64,000 bases of DNA from an uncultured Comamonas sp. (GCA_947306475.1 CAMZGS010000003.1:62001-126000), one strand, 5' to 3'; shown: positions 44,244 to 52,695, counted from the stretch's first letter. Program-made: numbers and translations. Notes: generated by a model from the letters alone, not told the origin.

Positions 44244-44615
44244 ATGAACATCACGTCCGTTCACCATATTCATTTTCAGTTTCCCGCCAGATGCAAGGAA
44301 GAGTTGCGTTTCTTTTATGGCACCGTTTTGGGGGCGCAGGAGTTGAGCGCACCGGAAAAGCGGCAGCTGTTGCGCTTTGAAATGGGTGAGCAATTGCTGT
44401 GCTTTACCCCGGAGGCCGGTACCTCCAGCCGGGGGGCTGCACAGCACGTGGCATTCAATATTCAGGGCATTGAATCCCTGAAGCAGCGCTTGCAGGACTT
44501 TGGCCTGGATTTCATTGAAAGCCATCCGGCCAGACAGGAAAAACACGTGTACGTCAAAGACCCTGCCGGCAACCAGCTGGAGTTTCTTGAGGGTCACTTT
44601 GCCAGCCAGCACTAA
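44244..44615 (+). CDS. VOC-superfamily (glyoxalase/dioxygenase-type) protein
   Basis: This is a 123-aa single vicinal-oxygen-chelate domain: VHHIHFQFPARCKEELRFFYGTVLG at the start, HVAFNIQGIESLKQRLQD in the middle, and VYVKDPAGNQLEFLEG at the end. His in VHHIHF, His in QHVAF and Glu in LEFLEG are candidate metal ligands. It is followed after 28 bp by the CysB-like regulator gene, so the two probably share a transcript and the AT-rich promoter region 44121-44243. Substrate unknown. Confidence 0.82.
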   Translation: MNITSVHHIHFQFPARCKEELRFFYGTVLGAQELSAPEKRQLLRFEMGEQLLCFTPEAGTSSRGAAQHVAFNIQGIESLKQRLQDFGLDFIESHPARQEKHVYVKDPAGNQLEFLEGHFASQH

Positions 44616-44643
44616 CGCCGCAGACGACCACGGATCCCGAACC

Positions 44644-45579
44644 ATGAATTTCCAGCAACTGCGCTCCATCCGCGAAGCGGCGCGCCACAACTTCAACCTG
44701 ACGGAGGTGGCAGCCATGCTGTTCATCTCCCAGCCGTCCATCAGCCGCCAGATCCGCGAGGCGGAAGATGAACTGGGCGTGGAGATCTTCACCCGCTCAG
44801 GCAAGCGCCTCACAGGGCTGACCACGCCGGGCAAGACACTGCTGCCCATCATCGAACGCCTGCTGCTGGAGGCAGAGAACCTCAAGAACGCGGGCAAGGA
44901 TTTCAAGGAAAAGGACTGCGGCGTGCTGTTCGTGGCCGCCACCCACTCCCAGGCGCGCTACGCCCTGCCGGCGGTGGTGCGCGACTTTCGCCAGATGTAC
45001 CCGGGCGTCACCCTGCATCTGCGCCAGGGCTCGCCCCAGCAGATTGCCGACATGCTGCTCAGCGGCGAGGCCGACATCGGCGTGGCCACCGAGGCCCTGG
45101 CCAACTACGAGCAGCTGGTGACCCTGCCGGGCTACCGCTGGTCGCACAGCGTGATCGTGCCCCCCGGCCACCCGCTGCTGCGCCTGGAGGCGCCGATTTC
45201 GCTGGAAGACCTGACGCACTACCCCATCATCACCTACGAGCACGGCTTCACCGGCCGCGCGCACATCGACGAGGCCTTTGCGCGCGAGGGGCTGACGCCC
45301 AACATCGTCCTGACCGCCATGGACGCCGACGTGATCAAGACCTATGTGGAGCTGGACATGGGCATCGGCATCGTCGCCTCCATCGCCTTCGACCCGGAGC
45401 GCGACCGGCTGCTGAGCGCCATCGACGCGCGCCACCTGTTCGAGATCAACCTCACCCGCGTGGCCGTGCGCCGGGGCGTGCTGCTGCGCGATTACGCCTA
45501 TGCCTTCATCGAAAGCTTTGTGCCCACACTGACCAAGGACGTGGTGCGGCAAAAACTGCAAGAGGCGCACGACGCATAA
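44644..45579 (+). CDS. LysR-family regulator, CysB/Cbl-like
   Basis: This 311-aa regulator has an N-terminal winged helix (MNFQQLRSIREAARHNFNLTEVAAML, FISQPSISRQIREAEDELGV) and a CysB-type effector domain (FVAATHSQARYALPAVVRDFR, LRQGSPQQIADMLLSGEADIGVATEAL). In this branch the effector is usually sulfate, thiosulfate, acetylserine or adenylyl sulfate, and target genes serve sulfur starvation. Lying in the middle of the island, it is the obvious candidate controller of the sulfonate and sulfone operons around it. Confidence 0.92.
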   Translation: MNFQQLRSIREAARHNFNLTEVAAMLFISQPSISRQIREAEDELGVEIFTRSGKRLTGLTTPGKTLLPIIERLLLEAENLKNAGKDFKEKDCGVLFVAATHSQARYALPAVVRDFRQMYPGVTLHLRQGSPQQIADMLLSGEADIGVATEALANYEQLVTLPGYRWSHSVIVPPGHPLLRLEAPISLEDLTHYPIITYEHGFTGRAHIDEAFAREGLTPNIVLTAMDADVIKTYVELDMGIGIVASIAFDPERDRLLSAIDARHLFEINLTRVAVRRGVLLRDYAYAFIESFVPTLTKDVVRQKLQEAHDA

Positions 45580-45613
45580 CGCGACGGGCGCCTCTTGGGG
45601 GCTTTGCCCCGCT

Positions 45614-45630
45614 GGGCCTTGGCAAGGCCC
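45614..45630. terminator. Hairpin between convergent genes
   Basis: GGGCCTT-GGC-AAGGCCC forms a 7-bp stem, with a second GC-rich hairpin (GGGGCTTTGCCCC) just before it. It lies between the LysR gene and the convergent TauD-type gene and may serve both. Confidence 0.5.
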
Positions 45631-45640
45631 GGGGGGTGCC

Positions 45641-46636
45641 TCAGGCGGCTGCAGCCACCTGCTCGGGAAAGCCGTTGCGGCCCGGAAACTCAGGCGCCAG
45701 CTCGCGTGCATTGGGCATCTTCAGCCACAGACGCAGCAGCTTGCGGCGCAGCGCTGGATCGTCGTGGTCTTCAAAGCCATTGCGCGAGTGCAGCACCGAG
45801 TAGTTGTTGGCAAACTGCATGTCGCCCGGCTCCAGCATCATGTCCAGGCGCAGGCCAGGCGTGTACATGGCTTGGTCAAACACATCCAGTGCCTGCACTT
45901 CCACCGGCGTCAGGGGCAGGCTCTTCATCTCGTGGCCCAGCTCAAAGTACTGGCGCAGATAGCGGCAGGTCAGCTTGCCTTGGTGGTAGCTGAAGATGGG
46001 GGTCAAGCCCGGCTCCGTGCCTTGCTCGCACAGGTGCGCGCAGTACCACTGGCGGTAGTACAGGCCCAGCAGCTCGGGGTGGGTGCGCAAAATTTCGTTG
46101 TACACCGCGCCCACGCTCACCAGGCTGGACAGGCCGCCTTCCTTGGCTTTGCGCACGCACAGCAGGCCCACGACGTCCGAAGGGTCGGTGTGGTAGGGCA
46201 GGTAGTTGTTGGTTTCGTACACGCGGGTGGTCTTTTGCGACTTGTCGCCCACATTCATCACCAGCCCCAGCAAATCGCCGCGCGGGTTTTGGCGCACCGG
46301 CTGGCCCAGGTGCAGGCCCACGCCGTAGTACAGGATGTTGATGTCTTCATCGCTATAGCGCTCTACCGGCAGGCCGCGCAGCACGACAAAGCCACGGCCG
46401 TTTTCCAGCGCATCGGCCTGCCTGGCCAGCTCGGCGCGCAGCGCCTCGGGCAGGGGAAAGTGCTCCTGCTCGAACTTGGGAAAGCTCAGGCCCAGCGACT
46501 TCACATGCGCCAAGGCGGCATCCAGCGCACGGATGCTGTCGGCGCTGAGGTGGTGAATCCAGGAGGTATCACCGGCCATGTCTTCGCCGCGCCATGCAGC
46601 GTTGCCGGTCAGAGGAGTTTGAAGAATGATGCTCAC
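45641..46636 (-). CDS. TauD/TfdA-family Fe(II)/2-oxoglutarate dioxygenase
   Basis: This 331-aa enzyme belongs to the TauD superfamily, which hydroxylates taurine, other sulfonates or sulfate esters next to the heteroatom. The metal motif HxD is in LPYHTDPSDVVG and the distal His in NNYSVLHSRNGFEDHDD, followed by the RRKLLRLWL arm that holds 2-oxoglutarate. A GTG at 46636 gives MSIILQTPL; an ATG at 46579 (MAGDTSW) is the alternative. It is single and leftward, and adds a different C-S or C-O cleaving chemistry to the flavin enzymes. Confidence 0.87.
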   Translation of the reverse strand: MSIILQTPLTGNAAWRGEDMAGDTSWIHHLSADSIRALDAALAHVKSLGLSFPKFEQEHFPLPEALRAELARQADALENGRGFVVLRGLPVERYSDEDINILYYGVGLHLGQPVRQNPRGDLLGLVMNVGDKSQKTTRVYETNNYLPYHTDPSDVVGLLCVRKAKEGGLSSLVSVGAVYNEILRTHPELLGLYYRQWYCAHLCEQGTEPGLTPIFSYHQGKLTCRYLRQYFELGHEMKSLPLTPVEVQALDVFDQAMYTPGLRLDMMLEPGDMQFANNYSVLHSRNGFEDHDDPALRRKLLRLWLKMPNARELAPEFPGRNGFPEQVAAAA

Positions 46637-47022
46637 GCTATGTCGTCCGTAAAAACCACGGGAAAACCCGATGGCCAATCGTATGCCTGTTTGGCGCCAT
46701 AGCCGCAAAAGTGCTGTTGGAGCGACGTTTTAGCCTTGCGCCATTGGGCATTTCGGGACTGCGCCTCCACCACCGCACCAGCACCCCACTCCACCAAGCC
46801 GCAAGCATCCAGCGCCTGCTGTGCCAATACGCAAAGATTCAAGCAACAAGCCTGGATTTGGCGCAAAAAAGTTTTCTGCCTCAACGCCCTAGCACAGAGC
46901 GCGTCCACACTGGTGCCTAGCTGCAAACAACCTGCTGCTGCACTCTGAGAGCCAGCCCCAAGGACCCATCGCGCCAGTTTTTGAGGGCCAAGACCGCCAA
47001 GCCATGCAGGCTGACTTGCTTC

Positions 47023-47115
47023 AATAAAAAAAGCTGTACCCGCTGATGCACAAAGGTTTTCAGACAAAAAACTTCCTGAAAACCTTTTTTTATGCGTGGC
47101 TGCAGCTCTCTTATC
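47023..47115. repeat. Intergenic hairpin repeat family 1, copy B
   Basis: Left end AAAAAAAGCTGTACCCGCTGAT, central perfect 12-bp stem (AAAGGTTTTCAG at 47052-47063, CTGAAAACCTTT at 47076-47087) followed by TTTT, right end GCAGCTCTCTTATC. The layout matches copies A and C, and it is the best terminator of the three. Confidence 0.75.
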
Positions 47116-47226
47116 AAGAGCATTTGAGGCTCCTGCAGAGCGGGGCACACACCCCACGACCGGGGCCAGGCATACGCTGGGGAATGCCTGCTGATGCATA
47201 AAGCATCAGATGTTTTGGCCGTAACA

Positions 47227-47246
47227 ATATAAGCATTTACTTATAT
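47227..47246. promoter_or_regulatory. ATATAAG-N6-CTTATAT palindrome
   Basis: A perfect 7-bp inverted repeat in AT-rich DNA, 125 bp before the AhpD-type start codon. It has the dyad form expected of a LysR-type or other dimeric regulator site; which one is not known. Confidence 0.4.
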
Positions 47247-47370
47247 AAAAACAATCTTTGATTACTTAAAGGTATAAAAATAGAATTCGGGCACCGTTGT
47301 GATGGATATGGCACCACCCGTGACGTGGCGCTTCATCGCATTTTTATTTTTGAAAAACCACGCCCGATTC

Positions 47371-47931
47371 ATGTCCCGCATTCCTCTGCTCAATACCGAA
47401 ACCGCTCCCGCAGCCAGCCAGCCTTTTGTGGAGAAGGCGCTGGCCAACAATGGCTTTCTGCCCAACCTGATCGGCCTGCTGGCCAACGCCCCTGTGGCGC
47501 TGGAGACCTACCTGACCGTCTCCGGCATCAATGCCCGCGCCGCCTTGCCGCTGGCCGAGCGTGAAGTGGTGCAACTGACGGCCGCCCACACCCACGGCTG
47601 CGATTTCTGCCTGGCCGGGCACACCGCCATTGCCACCAAGAAAGTGGGGCTGGATGCTGCCACCACCCTGCATCTGCAACGTGGCGAGCCCACCGGCAAT
47701 GCCCAGCTGGATGCCGTGCAGGCCTTCACCAAAGCAGTGATTGCCACCCGTGGCGCCGTCTCCGACGAGGCGCTGGCCGCCTTCAAGGCAGCGGGCTACA
47801 CCGACCAGCATGCGCTGGAGGTGGTGCTGGGCGTGAGCCTGGCCACGCTGTGCAACTTTGCCAACAACCTGGGCAAGCCGGCCATCAACCCCGAACTGCA
47901 ACCGTTTGCCCCCGGCAACTTCGCATCATGA
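47371..47931 (+). CDS. AhpD-like carboxymuconolactone-decarboxylase-family protein
   Basis: This 186-aa all-helical protein has the redox motif HGCDFCLAGH (CxxC...H, about residues 73-82), as in AhpD alkylhydroperoxidase-like proteins. It also shows VVQLTAAHTHGC and ALEVVLGVSLATLCNFANN. It heads an operon whose next gene overlaps as ATGA: a DszC-type protein, then an SsuBAC-type importer. In that setting it may handle peroxide made by flavin monooxygenases. The start MSRIPLLN was preferred over upstream ATGs in AT-rich DNA. Confidence 0.85.
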   Translation: MSRIPLLNTETAPAASQPFVEKALANNGFLPNLIGLLANAPVALETYLTVSGINARAALPLAEREVVQLTAAHTHGCDFCLAGHTAIATKKVGLDAATTLHLQRGEPTGNAQLDAVQAFTKAVIATRGAVSDEALAAFKAAGYTDQHALEVVLGVSLATLCNFANNLGKPAINPELQPFAPGNFAS

Positions 47932-49028
47932 GCACGCACTGGGTTTCCTCCGACCTGCAGGCCTGGCTGGCAGAGCATGCGCAATCCCTGCACGAGAGCA
48001 ATGTTCACGCTGACAAGCTGCTGCCTCTGCTCACCAGCTCCGGGCTGGTGCAGATGGGGGTGCCCACGCAGTGGGGCGGCACCGGCGGCAGCGCACACCA
48101 CGCCGTGGAGGCGATTGCCGAAGTGGCCGAACAGTCGCTGACGGCGGCCTTCGTGCTGTGGGCGCAGCGCGCCTTCATCGAATACCTGTGCGTGACCGAC
48201 AACCCGGCCGCACGCGACTTCTGGCTGCCGCAGGTGCTGCCTGGGCACACCGCCGGCGCCACCGGCCTGTCCAACGCCATGAAGTTCCTCTCGGCCCTGG
48301 AGACCTTGCAGGTGCTGGAGGATGCCCCGGCGCCCGGTGCCGCACGCACGGTCTCCGGCCTGCTGCCGTGGGTGACCAACCTGCGCCAGCCGCACTTTGC
48401 CGTCGCCGCCGCCGTACAGGCGCACCAGGCCGGACGCCCGCCGCTGGTGGTGGTGCTGGACAGCCAGGCCGACGGCCTGACGCGCTCGCCCGACCTGGAT
48501 TTGCTGGGCCTGCGCGGCAGCAACACCGCCGCCATCACGCTGCAGCAGGTGGTCGTTCCCGAACATGGCGTGCTGGCCGAGGATGGCCAGGCCTTTCTGA
48601 AGCGCGCGCGGCCCATGTTCCTGGGGCTGCAATGCGGCATGTCGCTGGGGCTGATCCGCGCGGCCCTGCATGCCACCGAGCAGAAAGGCTCGGCACGCGA
48701 TGTGCTGCGCCCCCGCATCGAGCAGGCATGGCAGCAACTGGACGCCCTGCGCGCACAACTGTTTGCCGGCCTGAATGCGGGACGCTTTGAAGCCGACGCG
48801 CCGGCGCTGTTCCACATCCGCCTGCAACTGGCCGCGCTGGCGCAGGAGTCCATCCAGCTGGAGCTGCAAGGCTCGGGCGGCCGCGCCTATCTGCGCAACC
48901 ACCTGCCGCACTTTGGCCGGCGCCTGCAGGAAGCGGCTTTCGTTCCCGTCGTCACCCCCAGCCTGACGCAGCTGCAAGGCGAGTTGCAGCGCCACCAGCA
49001 GGCCGACACCGAGGCAGCCCTGGCATGA
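47928..49028 (+). CDS. Divergent acyl-CoA-dehydrogenase-fold protein (paralog 6)
   Basis: This 366-aa protein has an acyl-CoA-dehydrogenase-type N-terminal domain (SGLVQMGVPTQWGGTGGSAHHA, residues about 35-55) and a long helical C-terminus. It is shorter than the other five paralogs and lacks their WRNAR-HTLHDP block; the end reads GSGGRAYLRNHLPHFGRR. It may be an oxygenase of different specificity. Both its start (ATGA with the AhpD-type gene) and its stop (ATGA with the ATPase gene) overlap neighbours, which implies tight co-expression with the SsuBAC-type importer. Confidence 0.82.
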   Translation: MSTHWVSSDLQAWLAEHAQSLHESNVHADKLLPLLTSSGLVQMGVPTQWGGTGGSAHHAVEAIAEVAEQSLTAAFVLWAQRAFIEYLCVTDNPAARDFWLPQVLPGHTAGATGLSNAMKFLSALETLQVLEDAPAPGAARTVSGLLPWVTNLRQPHFAVAAAVQAHQAGRPPLVVVLDSQADGLTRSPDLDLLGLRGSNTAAITLQQVVVPEHGVLAEDGQAFLKRARPMFLGLQCGMSLGLIRAALHATEQKGSARDVLRPRIEQAWQQLDALRAQLFAGLNAGRFEADAPALFHIRLQLAALAQESIQLELQGSGGRAYLRNHLPHFGRRLQEAAFVPVVTPSLTQLQGELQRHQQADTEAALA

Positions 49029-49885
49029 ACAACCCTGTCGCCGAGTTTGTTGTGGCTCCGCACAGTCACGCGCCCGGCAGTGCGCCCCTGGCGTTGCGGG
49101 GGCGTGACCTCGGTTTCGGGTACGAATCCGCCGCTGCGCCCATCTTCAGCGGCATCGACATCGACGTACACCAGCAGGAAATCGTCTGCCTGCTGGGCGC
49201 CAGTGGCTGCGGCAAGTCCACCCTGCTGCGCACGCTGGCCGGGCTGCAGCCCCCGACGCGCGGGCAGGTGGAGTTCCTGGGCAAGCCCCTGACGCAGCCC
49301 CACCCGCGTGCGGCGGTGGTGTTCCAGCAAGCCAGCCTGCTGCCCTGGCTGAGCGTGCGCGACAACGTGGCCTTTGGCCTGGACTTCAAACACCAACCCG
49401 CCCTGCAGGAGCACATCTTGCAGCAGCGCGTGGCCCAGGCCATTGAAGCCGTGGGCCTCAAGGGCAAGGAAGCCCTGCGCCCGGCCCAGCTGTCCGGCGG
49501 CATGGCGCAACGTGTGGCCCTGGCCCGCGCCCTGGCGCGCGAGCCCCTGCTGCTGCTGGCCGATGAGCCCTTTTCCGCGCTGGATGCCATCACCCGCACC
49601 GAGATGCAGGAGCTGCTGGTCTCCGTGGTCCAGCGCTGGCACACCGCCGCGCTGCTGGTCACGCACGACATCGACGAAGCCATCCTGGTGGCCGATCGCA
49701 TCGTGCTGATGGGTACGCACCCGCCCGGACAGGCAGACCACCAGGGCGGCTGCATCGTGCGCCAGTGGCAGGTGCAGGTGCCGCACCCGCGCTGCATGCA
49801 GCCAGCCGACGTCACCACCCTGCGCCTGGAGATCCTGTCTGCACTGCACGGCCTGCGCACCGAGCAGCAGCCTGACCGCTGTTGA
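49025..49885 (+). CDS. Sulfonate/nitrate-type ABC transporter ATPase (SsuB/TauB-like)
   Basis: This 286-aa ATPase has Walker A GASGCGKST, FQQASLLPWLSVRDNVAFG with the family LLPW pattern, signature LSGGMAQRVALARAL, Walker B LLLLADEPFSALD and THDIDEAILVADRI. This is the SsuB/TauB/NrtD group, which drives uptake of sulfonates, taurine or nitrate. Context in the sulfur island favours a sulfonate. The binding protein and permease follow. Confidence 0.9.
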   Translation: MNNPVAEFVVAPHSHAPGSAPLALRGRDLGFGYESAAAPIFSGIDIDVHQQEIVCLLGASGCGKSTLLRTLAGLQPPTRGQVEFLGKPLTQPHPRAAVVFQQASLLPWLSVRDNVAFGLDFKHQPALQEHILQQRVAQAIEAVGLKGKEALRPAQLSGGMAQRVALARALAREPLLLLADEPFSALDAITRTEMQELLVSVVQRWHTAALLVTHDIDEAILVADRIVLMGTHPPGQADHQGGCIVRQWQVQVPHPRCMQPADVTTLRLEILSALHGLRTEQQPDRC

Positions 49886-49971
49886 CGTCCTCCCGATCGC
49901 TGCGCGGGCTGCAACGGCGCCCGCCTCCTCCTTTCTTGCCCCGACACCTCTACCGGATGAGATTGCCCCCT

Positions 49972-51216
49972 ATGCCTACCACCACTGAACGCCCCACCTA
50001 CCACCACATCTGCGCCTCCTCGTCGTGCGACTGCAGCATGTCCCGCCGCGACTGGCTGCGCGTGACCACCATCAGCGGCGCCGCTGCCAGCCCCTTGCTG
50101 CGCGCTGGCGACGCGCACGCCCAGGCCGAAACCAGGGGCGATGATGTGCCGGTGCGCATCGGCTACCTGCCGATCACCGATGCCACGCCGCTCCTGGTGG
50201 CGCACAGCCAGAAGCTGTTCGAGGCCGAAGGCCTGCGCAACGAAAAACCGCGCATGTTCCGCACCTGGGCGCAGATCATCGAGGCCTTTGTCGCCGGACA
50301 GGTCAACGTGGTGCATTTGCTCTCGCCGACCACCATGTTTGTGCGCTACGGCTCGGGCTTTGGCGCCAAGGTGGTGGCCTGGAACCACATCAACGGCTCG
50401 GCCCTGGCCGTGGCCAGGCACATCCACAGCGTCAAGGACCTGGGCGGCCAGCAGGTGGCGATTCCCTTCTGGTACTCGATCCACAACGTGGTGCTGCAGC
50501 AGTTGCTGCGCGCCAACGGCCTCAAGGCCGTCAGCAAGGCACGCACGGCCACGGTGGCCGCCGATGAGGTCAATCTGGTGGTACTGCCCCCGGCGGAGAT
50601 GGTCTCGGCCCTGGCCTCCAAGGCTGTGGCCGGTTACATCGTGGCCGAGCCGTTTGTCGCCGCTGCCGAGATTTCCGGCGTGGGCAAGGTGCTGCGCTTT
50701 GTCGGCGATGTCTGGCAAAACCACGCCTGCTGCATGCTGACCCTGGCCGAGCGCGACATCACCGAGCGCCCCGAGTGGGCGCAGCGCGTGACCAACGCCG
50801 TGGTCAAGGCCCAGCTGTGGACGCGCAGCAACCAGCTGGCAACGGCCAAGCTGCTGGCCAGCAACGGCGAAGGGCGCTACACCCCGCACGGCCTGCCGGC
50901 GCTGTCCAAGGTGCTCAGCGCCACCGAAATGGCGCAGTATCAGCGCGATGGCGTCATTCGCCACCCCGAATGGAACCAGCGGCGCATCGACTTTCAGCCC
51001 TACCCCTATCCGTCCTACACCGAGGCCCTGGTCAGCGCCCTGCAAACCACGCATCTGGAAGGCAATGTGGACTTCCTGCAAAAGCTCGACCCGCGCTTTG
51101 TCGCGCAGGATCTGGTCGATGACCGCTTCGTCAGGCAGGCACTGCAACAGGTGGGCGGGCTGAAGGCCTTCGGCCAGCCCGAAGGCTTTGCGCGCAAGGA
51201 GGTCATTGCCGCATGA
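49972..51216 (+). CDS. SsuA/NrtA-type periplasmic binding protein with Tat-like leader
   Basis: This 414-aa receptor carries a long leader. The first 22 residues are rich in His and Cys (HHICASSSCDCSM), followed by SRRDWLRVTTISGAAASPLL, a twin-arginine-like export signal. The mature part has RIGYLPITDATPLLVAHSQKLFEAEGL, LLSPTTMFVRYGSGFGAKVVAW and AGYIVAEPFVAAAEISG, typical of the SsuA/NrtA/TauA fold. The start could be ATG 49972 or the internal ATG 50038 (MSRRDWL), which gives a normal Tat leader and makes the His/Cys stretch non-coding. It is followed by the permease with an ATGA overlap. Confidence 0.85.
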   Translation: MPTTTERPTYHHICASSSCDCSMSRRDWLRVTTISGAAASPLLRAGDAHAQAETRGDDVPVRIGYLPITDATPLLVAHSQKLFEAEGLRNEKPRMFRTWAQIIEAFVAGQVNVVHLLSPTTMFVRYGSGFGAKVVAWNHINGSALAVARHIHSVKDLGGQQVAIPFWYSIHNVVLQQLLRANGLKAVSKARTATVAADEVNLVVLPPAEMVSALASKAVAGYIVAEPFVAAAEISGVGKVLRFVGDVWQNHACCMLTLAERDITERPEWAQRVTNAVVKAQLWTRSNQLATAKLLASNGEGRYTPHGLPALSKVLSATEMAQYQRDGVIRHPEWNQRRIDFQPYPYPSYTEALVSALQTTHLEGNVDFLQKLDPRFVAQDLVDDRFVRQALQQVGGLKAFGQPEGFARKEVIAA

Positions 51217-51977
51217 CGCCTCACCATGTGTCCCGTGGGGGCCGCATCGGCTGGCCCGTGCTGGGTTTGCTGCTGGCCGTCGTGCTGTGGGCCCTGGGGG
51301 CGCAGCAGCTGTCGGACGTGGACAGCATCCGCGAGGCCTTCGGCCCGCAGGCCGGGTTTGCCGCGCTGGCGCGCCTGCTGGCAGGCGGCGAGCTGTGGCC
51401 CCACATCGCCCTGAGCCTGCAACGCATCGGCGCAGCCTTGCTGCTGGCCTTGCTGATTGGTGTGCCGCTGGGCATCTGGGTGGGACTGTCACCCCTGTTT
51501 GCCCGGCTGACGGGCACGCTGTTCCAGTTCCTGCGCATGGTCTCGCCGCTGTCGTGGATGCCGCTGGCGGTGATGGCGCTGGGCGTGGGCGAGGCCCCTG
51601 TGGTGTTTCTGCTGACCTTCGCCGCCGTCTGGCCCATCGTGCTGAACACCGCCGCCGGCGTGATGGCGCTGGACCGAAGCTGGCTGCAACTGGCACACAG
51701 CCTGTCGGCCACGCGCACCGAGGTGGTGCTGCGCATCGTGCTGCCCGGCATCGTCGCGCACGTGCTCACCGGCTTTCGGCTGGCGCTGGGCATTGGCTGG
51801 ATCGTGCTGGTGCCCGCTGAAATGCTGGGCGTTTCCGCCGGCATGGGCTACTTCATCCTCGACACGCGCGACCGCCTGGCCTACGACGAGCTGACCGCCG
51901 GCATCGTGGTCATCGGCGCCCTGGGCTTCACGCTGGACTTGCTGGCGCGCAGGATCAGCGCCCGCTGGCTGCGCTGA
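51213..51977 (+). CDS. Sulfonate-type ABC transporter permease (SsuC/TauC-like)
   Basis: This 254-aa inner-membrane permease has about six hydrophobic segments and the coupling loop SATRTEVVLRIVLPGIVAHVLTGF, then LGIGWIVLVPAEMLGVSAGMGYFI, typical of SsuC/TauC. It starts in ATGA overlap with the binding-protein gene and ends the operon; hairpin repeat copy C follows and can serve as terminator. Confidence 0.9.
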   Translation: MTPHHVSRGGRIGWPVLGLLLAVVLWALGAQQLSDVDSIREAFGPQAGFAALARLLAGGELWPHIALSLQRIGAALLLALLIGVPLGIWVGLSPLFARLTGTLFQFLRMVSPLSWMPLAVMALGVGEAPVVFLLTFAAVWPIVLNTAAGVMALDRSWLQLAHSLSATRTEVVLRIVLPGIVAHVLTGFRLALGIGWIVLVPAEMLGVSAGMGYFILDTRDRLAYDELTAGIVVIGALGFTLDLLARRISARWLR

Positions 51978-52001
51978 GAGCGCCCTGCACACAAAAACTC
52001 T

Positions 52002-52097
52002 CAAAAAAGAAGCTGCTTTCGCTTGATAGTAAAGGGTTTCAGATTGTTTTTCATCTAAACCCCTTTACTTATCTGCGGGGGCAGCTCTTTTTTATGA
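52002..52097. repeat. Intergenic hairpin repeat family 1, copy C
   Basis: Left end AAAAAAGAAGCTGCTTTCGCT, central imperfect hairpin (AGTAAAGGGTTT with AAACCCCTTTACT), right end GGGCAGCTCTTTTTTAT. The outer AGCTGC/GCAGCT parts also pair. The element sits between the convergent permease and AhpD-type genes and probably ends both. Confidence 0.75.
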
Positions 52098-52119
52098 ATT
52101 TACCGGCACTCGACGGCGC

Positions 52120-52695
52120 TCAACGCCCCAGGGAGAAGAACTCGTCGTTGGGGCGCATGTTGGTGACGTTGGCCAGGCGGTTGGACATGCCAAAGAAGGC
52201 GGCGATGGCGGCAATGTCCCAGATGTCTTCCTGCTCGAAACCATGCTCCTGCAAGGTGGCAAAGTCATCCTCGCCCACGGCGTAGGCCTGGGTCGAGACC
52301 TTCATGGCGAAGTCCAGCATGGCCTTCTGGCGCGGGGTGATGTCGGCCTTGCGGTAGTTGATGGCCACCTGGTCGGCAATCAGCGGGTTCTTGGCGCGGA
52401 TGCGCAGGATGGCGCCGTGCGCCACCACGCAGTACTGGCACTGGTTGGCGTTGCTGGTAGCAACGACGATCATCTCGCGCTCGGCCTTGGTGAGGTTGCC
52501 GGGCTTGTCCATCAGCGCATCGTGATAGGCAAAGAAGGCCCGGAACTCGTCGGGGCGGTGTGCCAGCACCAGGAACACGTTAGGCACGAAGCCCGATTTT
52601 TCCTGCACGGCCAGGATGCGCTGGCGGATGTCTTCGGGCAGGTCGTTGATCTCGGGGATGGGGAAGCGGCCAATGGGGGCTGCGGTGGTGGTCAT
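52120..52695 (-). CDS. AhpD/peroxidase-related carboxymuconolactone-decarboxylase-family protein
   Basis: This 191-aa helical protein has ANQCQYCVVAHGAILR with CxxC and the following His, the AhpD redox site, and DIWDIAAIAAFFGMSNRLAN near the end. The family reduces peroxides or supports thiol redox, or is of unknown role (peroxidase-related). It lies 53 bp downstream of the AcuI/YhdH-type gene on the same strand, behind the TetR gene, and is likely co-regulated with them. Confidence 0.87.
   Translation of the reverse strand: MTTTAAPIGRFPIPEINDLPEDIRQRILAVQEKSGFVPNVFLVLAHRPDEFRAFFAYHDALMDKPGNLTKAEREMIVVATSNANQCQYCVVAHGAILRIRAKNPLIADQVAINYRKADITPRQKAMLDFAMKVSTQAYAVGEDDFATLQEHGFEQEDIWDIAAIAAFFGMSNRLANVTNMRPNDEFFSLGR

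Larger units (their letters stand above)
46637..47370. other. Long intergenic region, partly AT-rich
   Basis: About 730 bp between the divergent TauD- and AhpD-type genes. It holds hairpin repeat copy B (47023-47115) and the palindrome at 47227-47246. The part 46640-47020 is open in some frames but the peptides are not protein-like; it may be a decayed gene. Both promoters must lie here. Confidence 0.55.

Noticed and set aside
46633-47199. Open frame of 188 codons on the minus strand between the TauD- and AhpD-type genes
   Set aside because: It runs through repeat copy B and has no protein-like or family sequence.
17354-51977. A plain dibenzothiophene dszABC pathway
   Set aside because: DszA-type and DszC-type paralogs are present, but nothing resembling the DszB desulfinase was seen, and importers and SsuD point to small sulfonates or sulfones.
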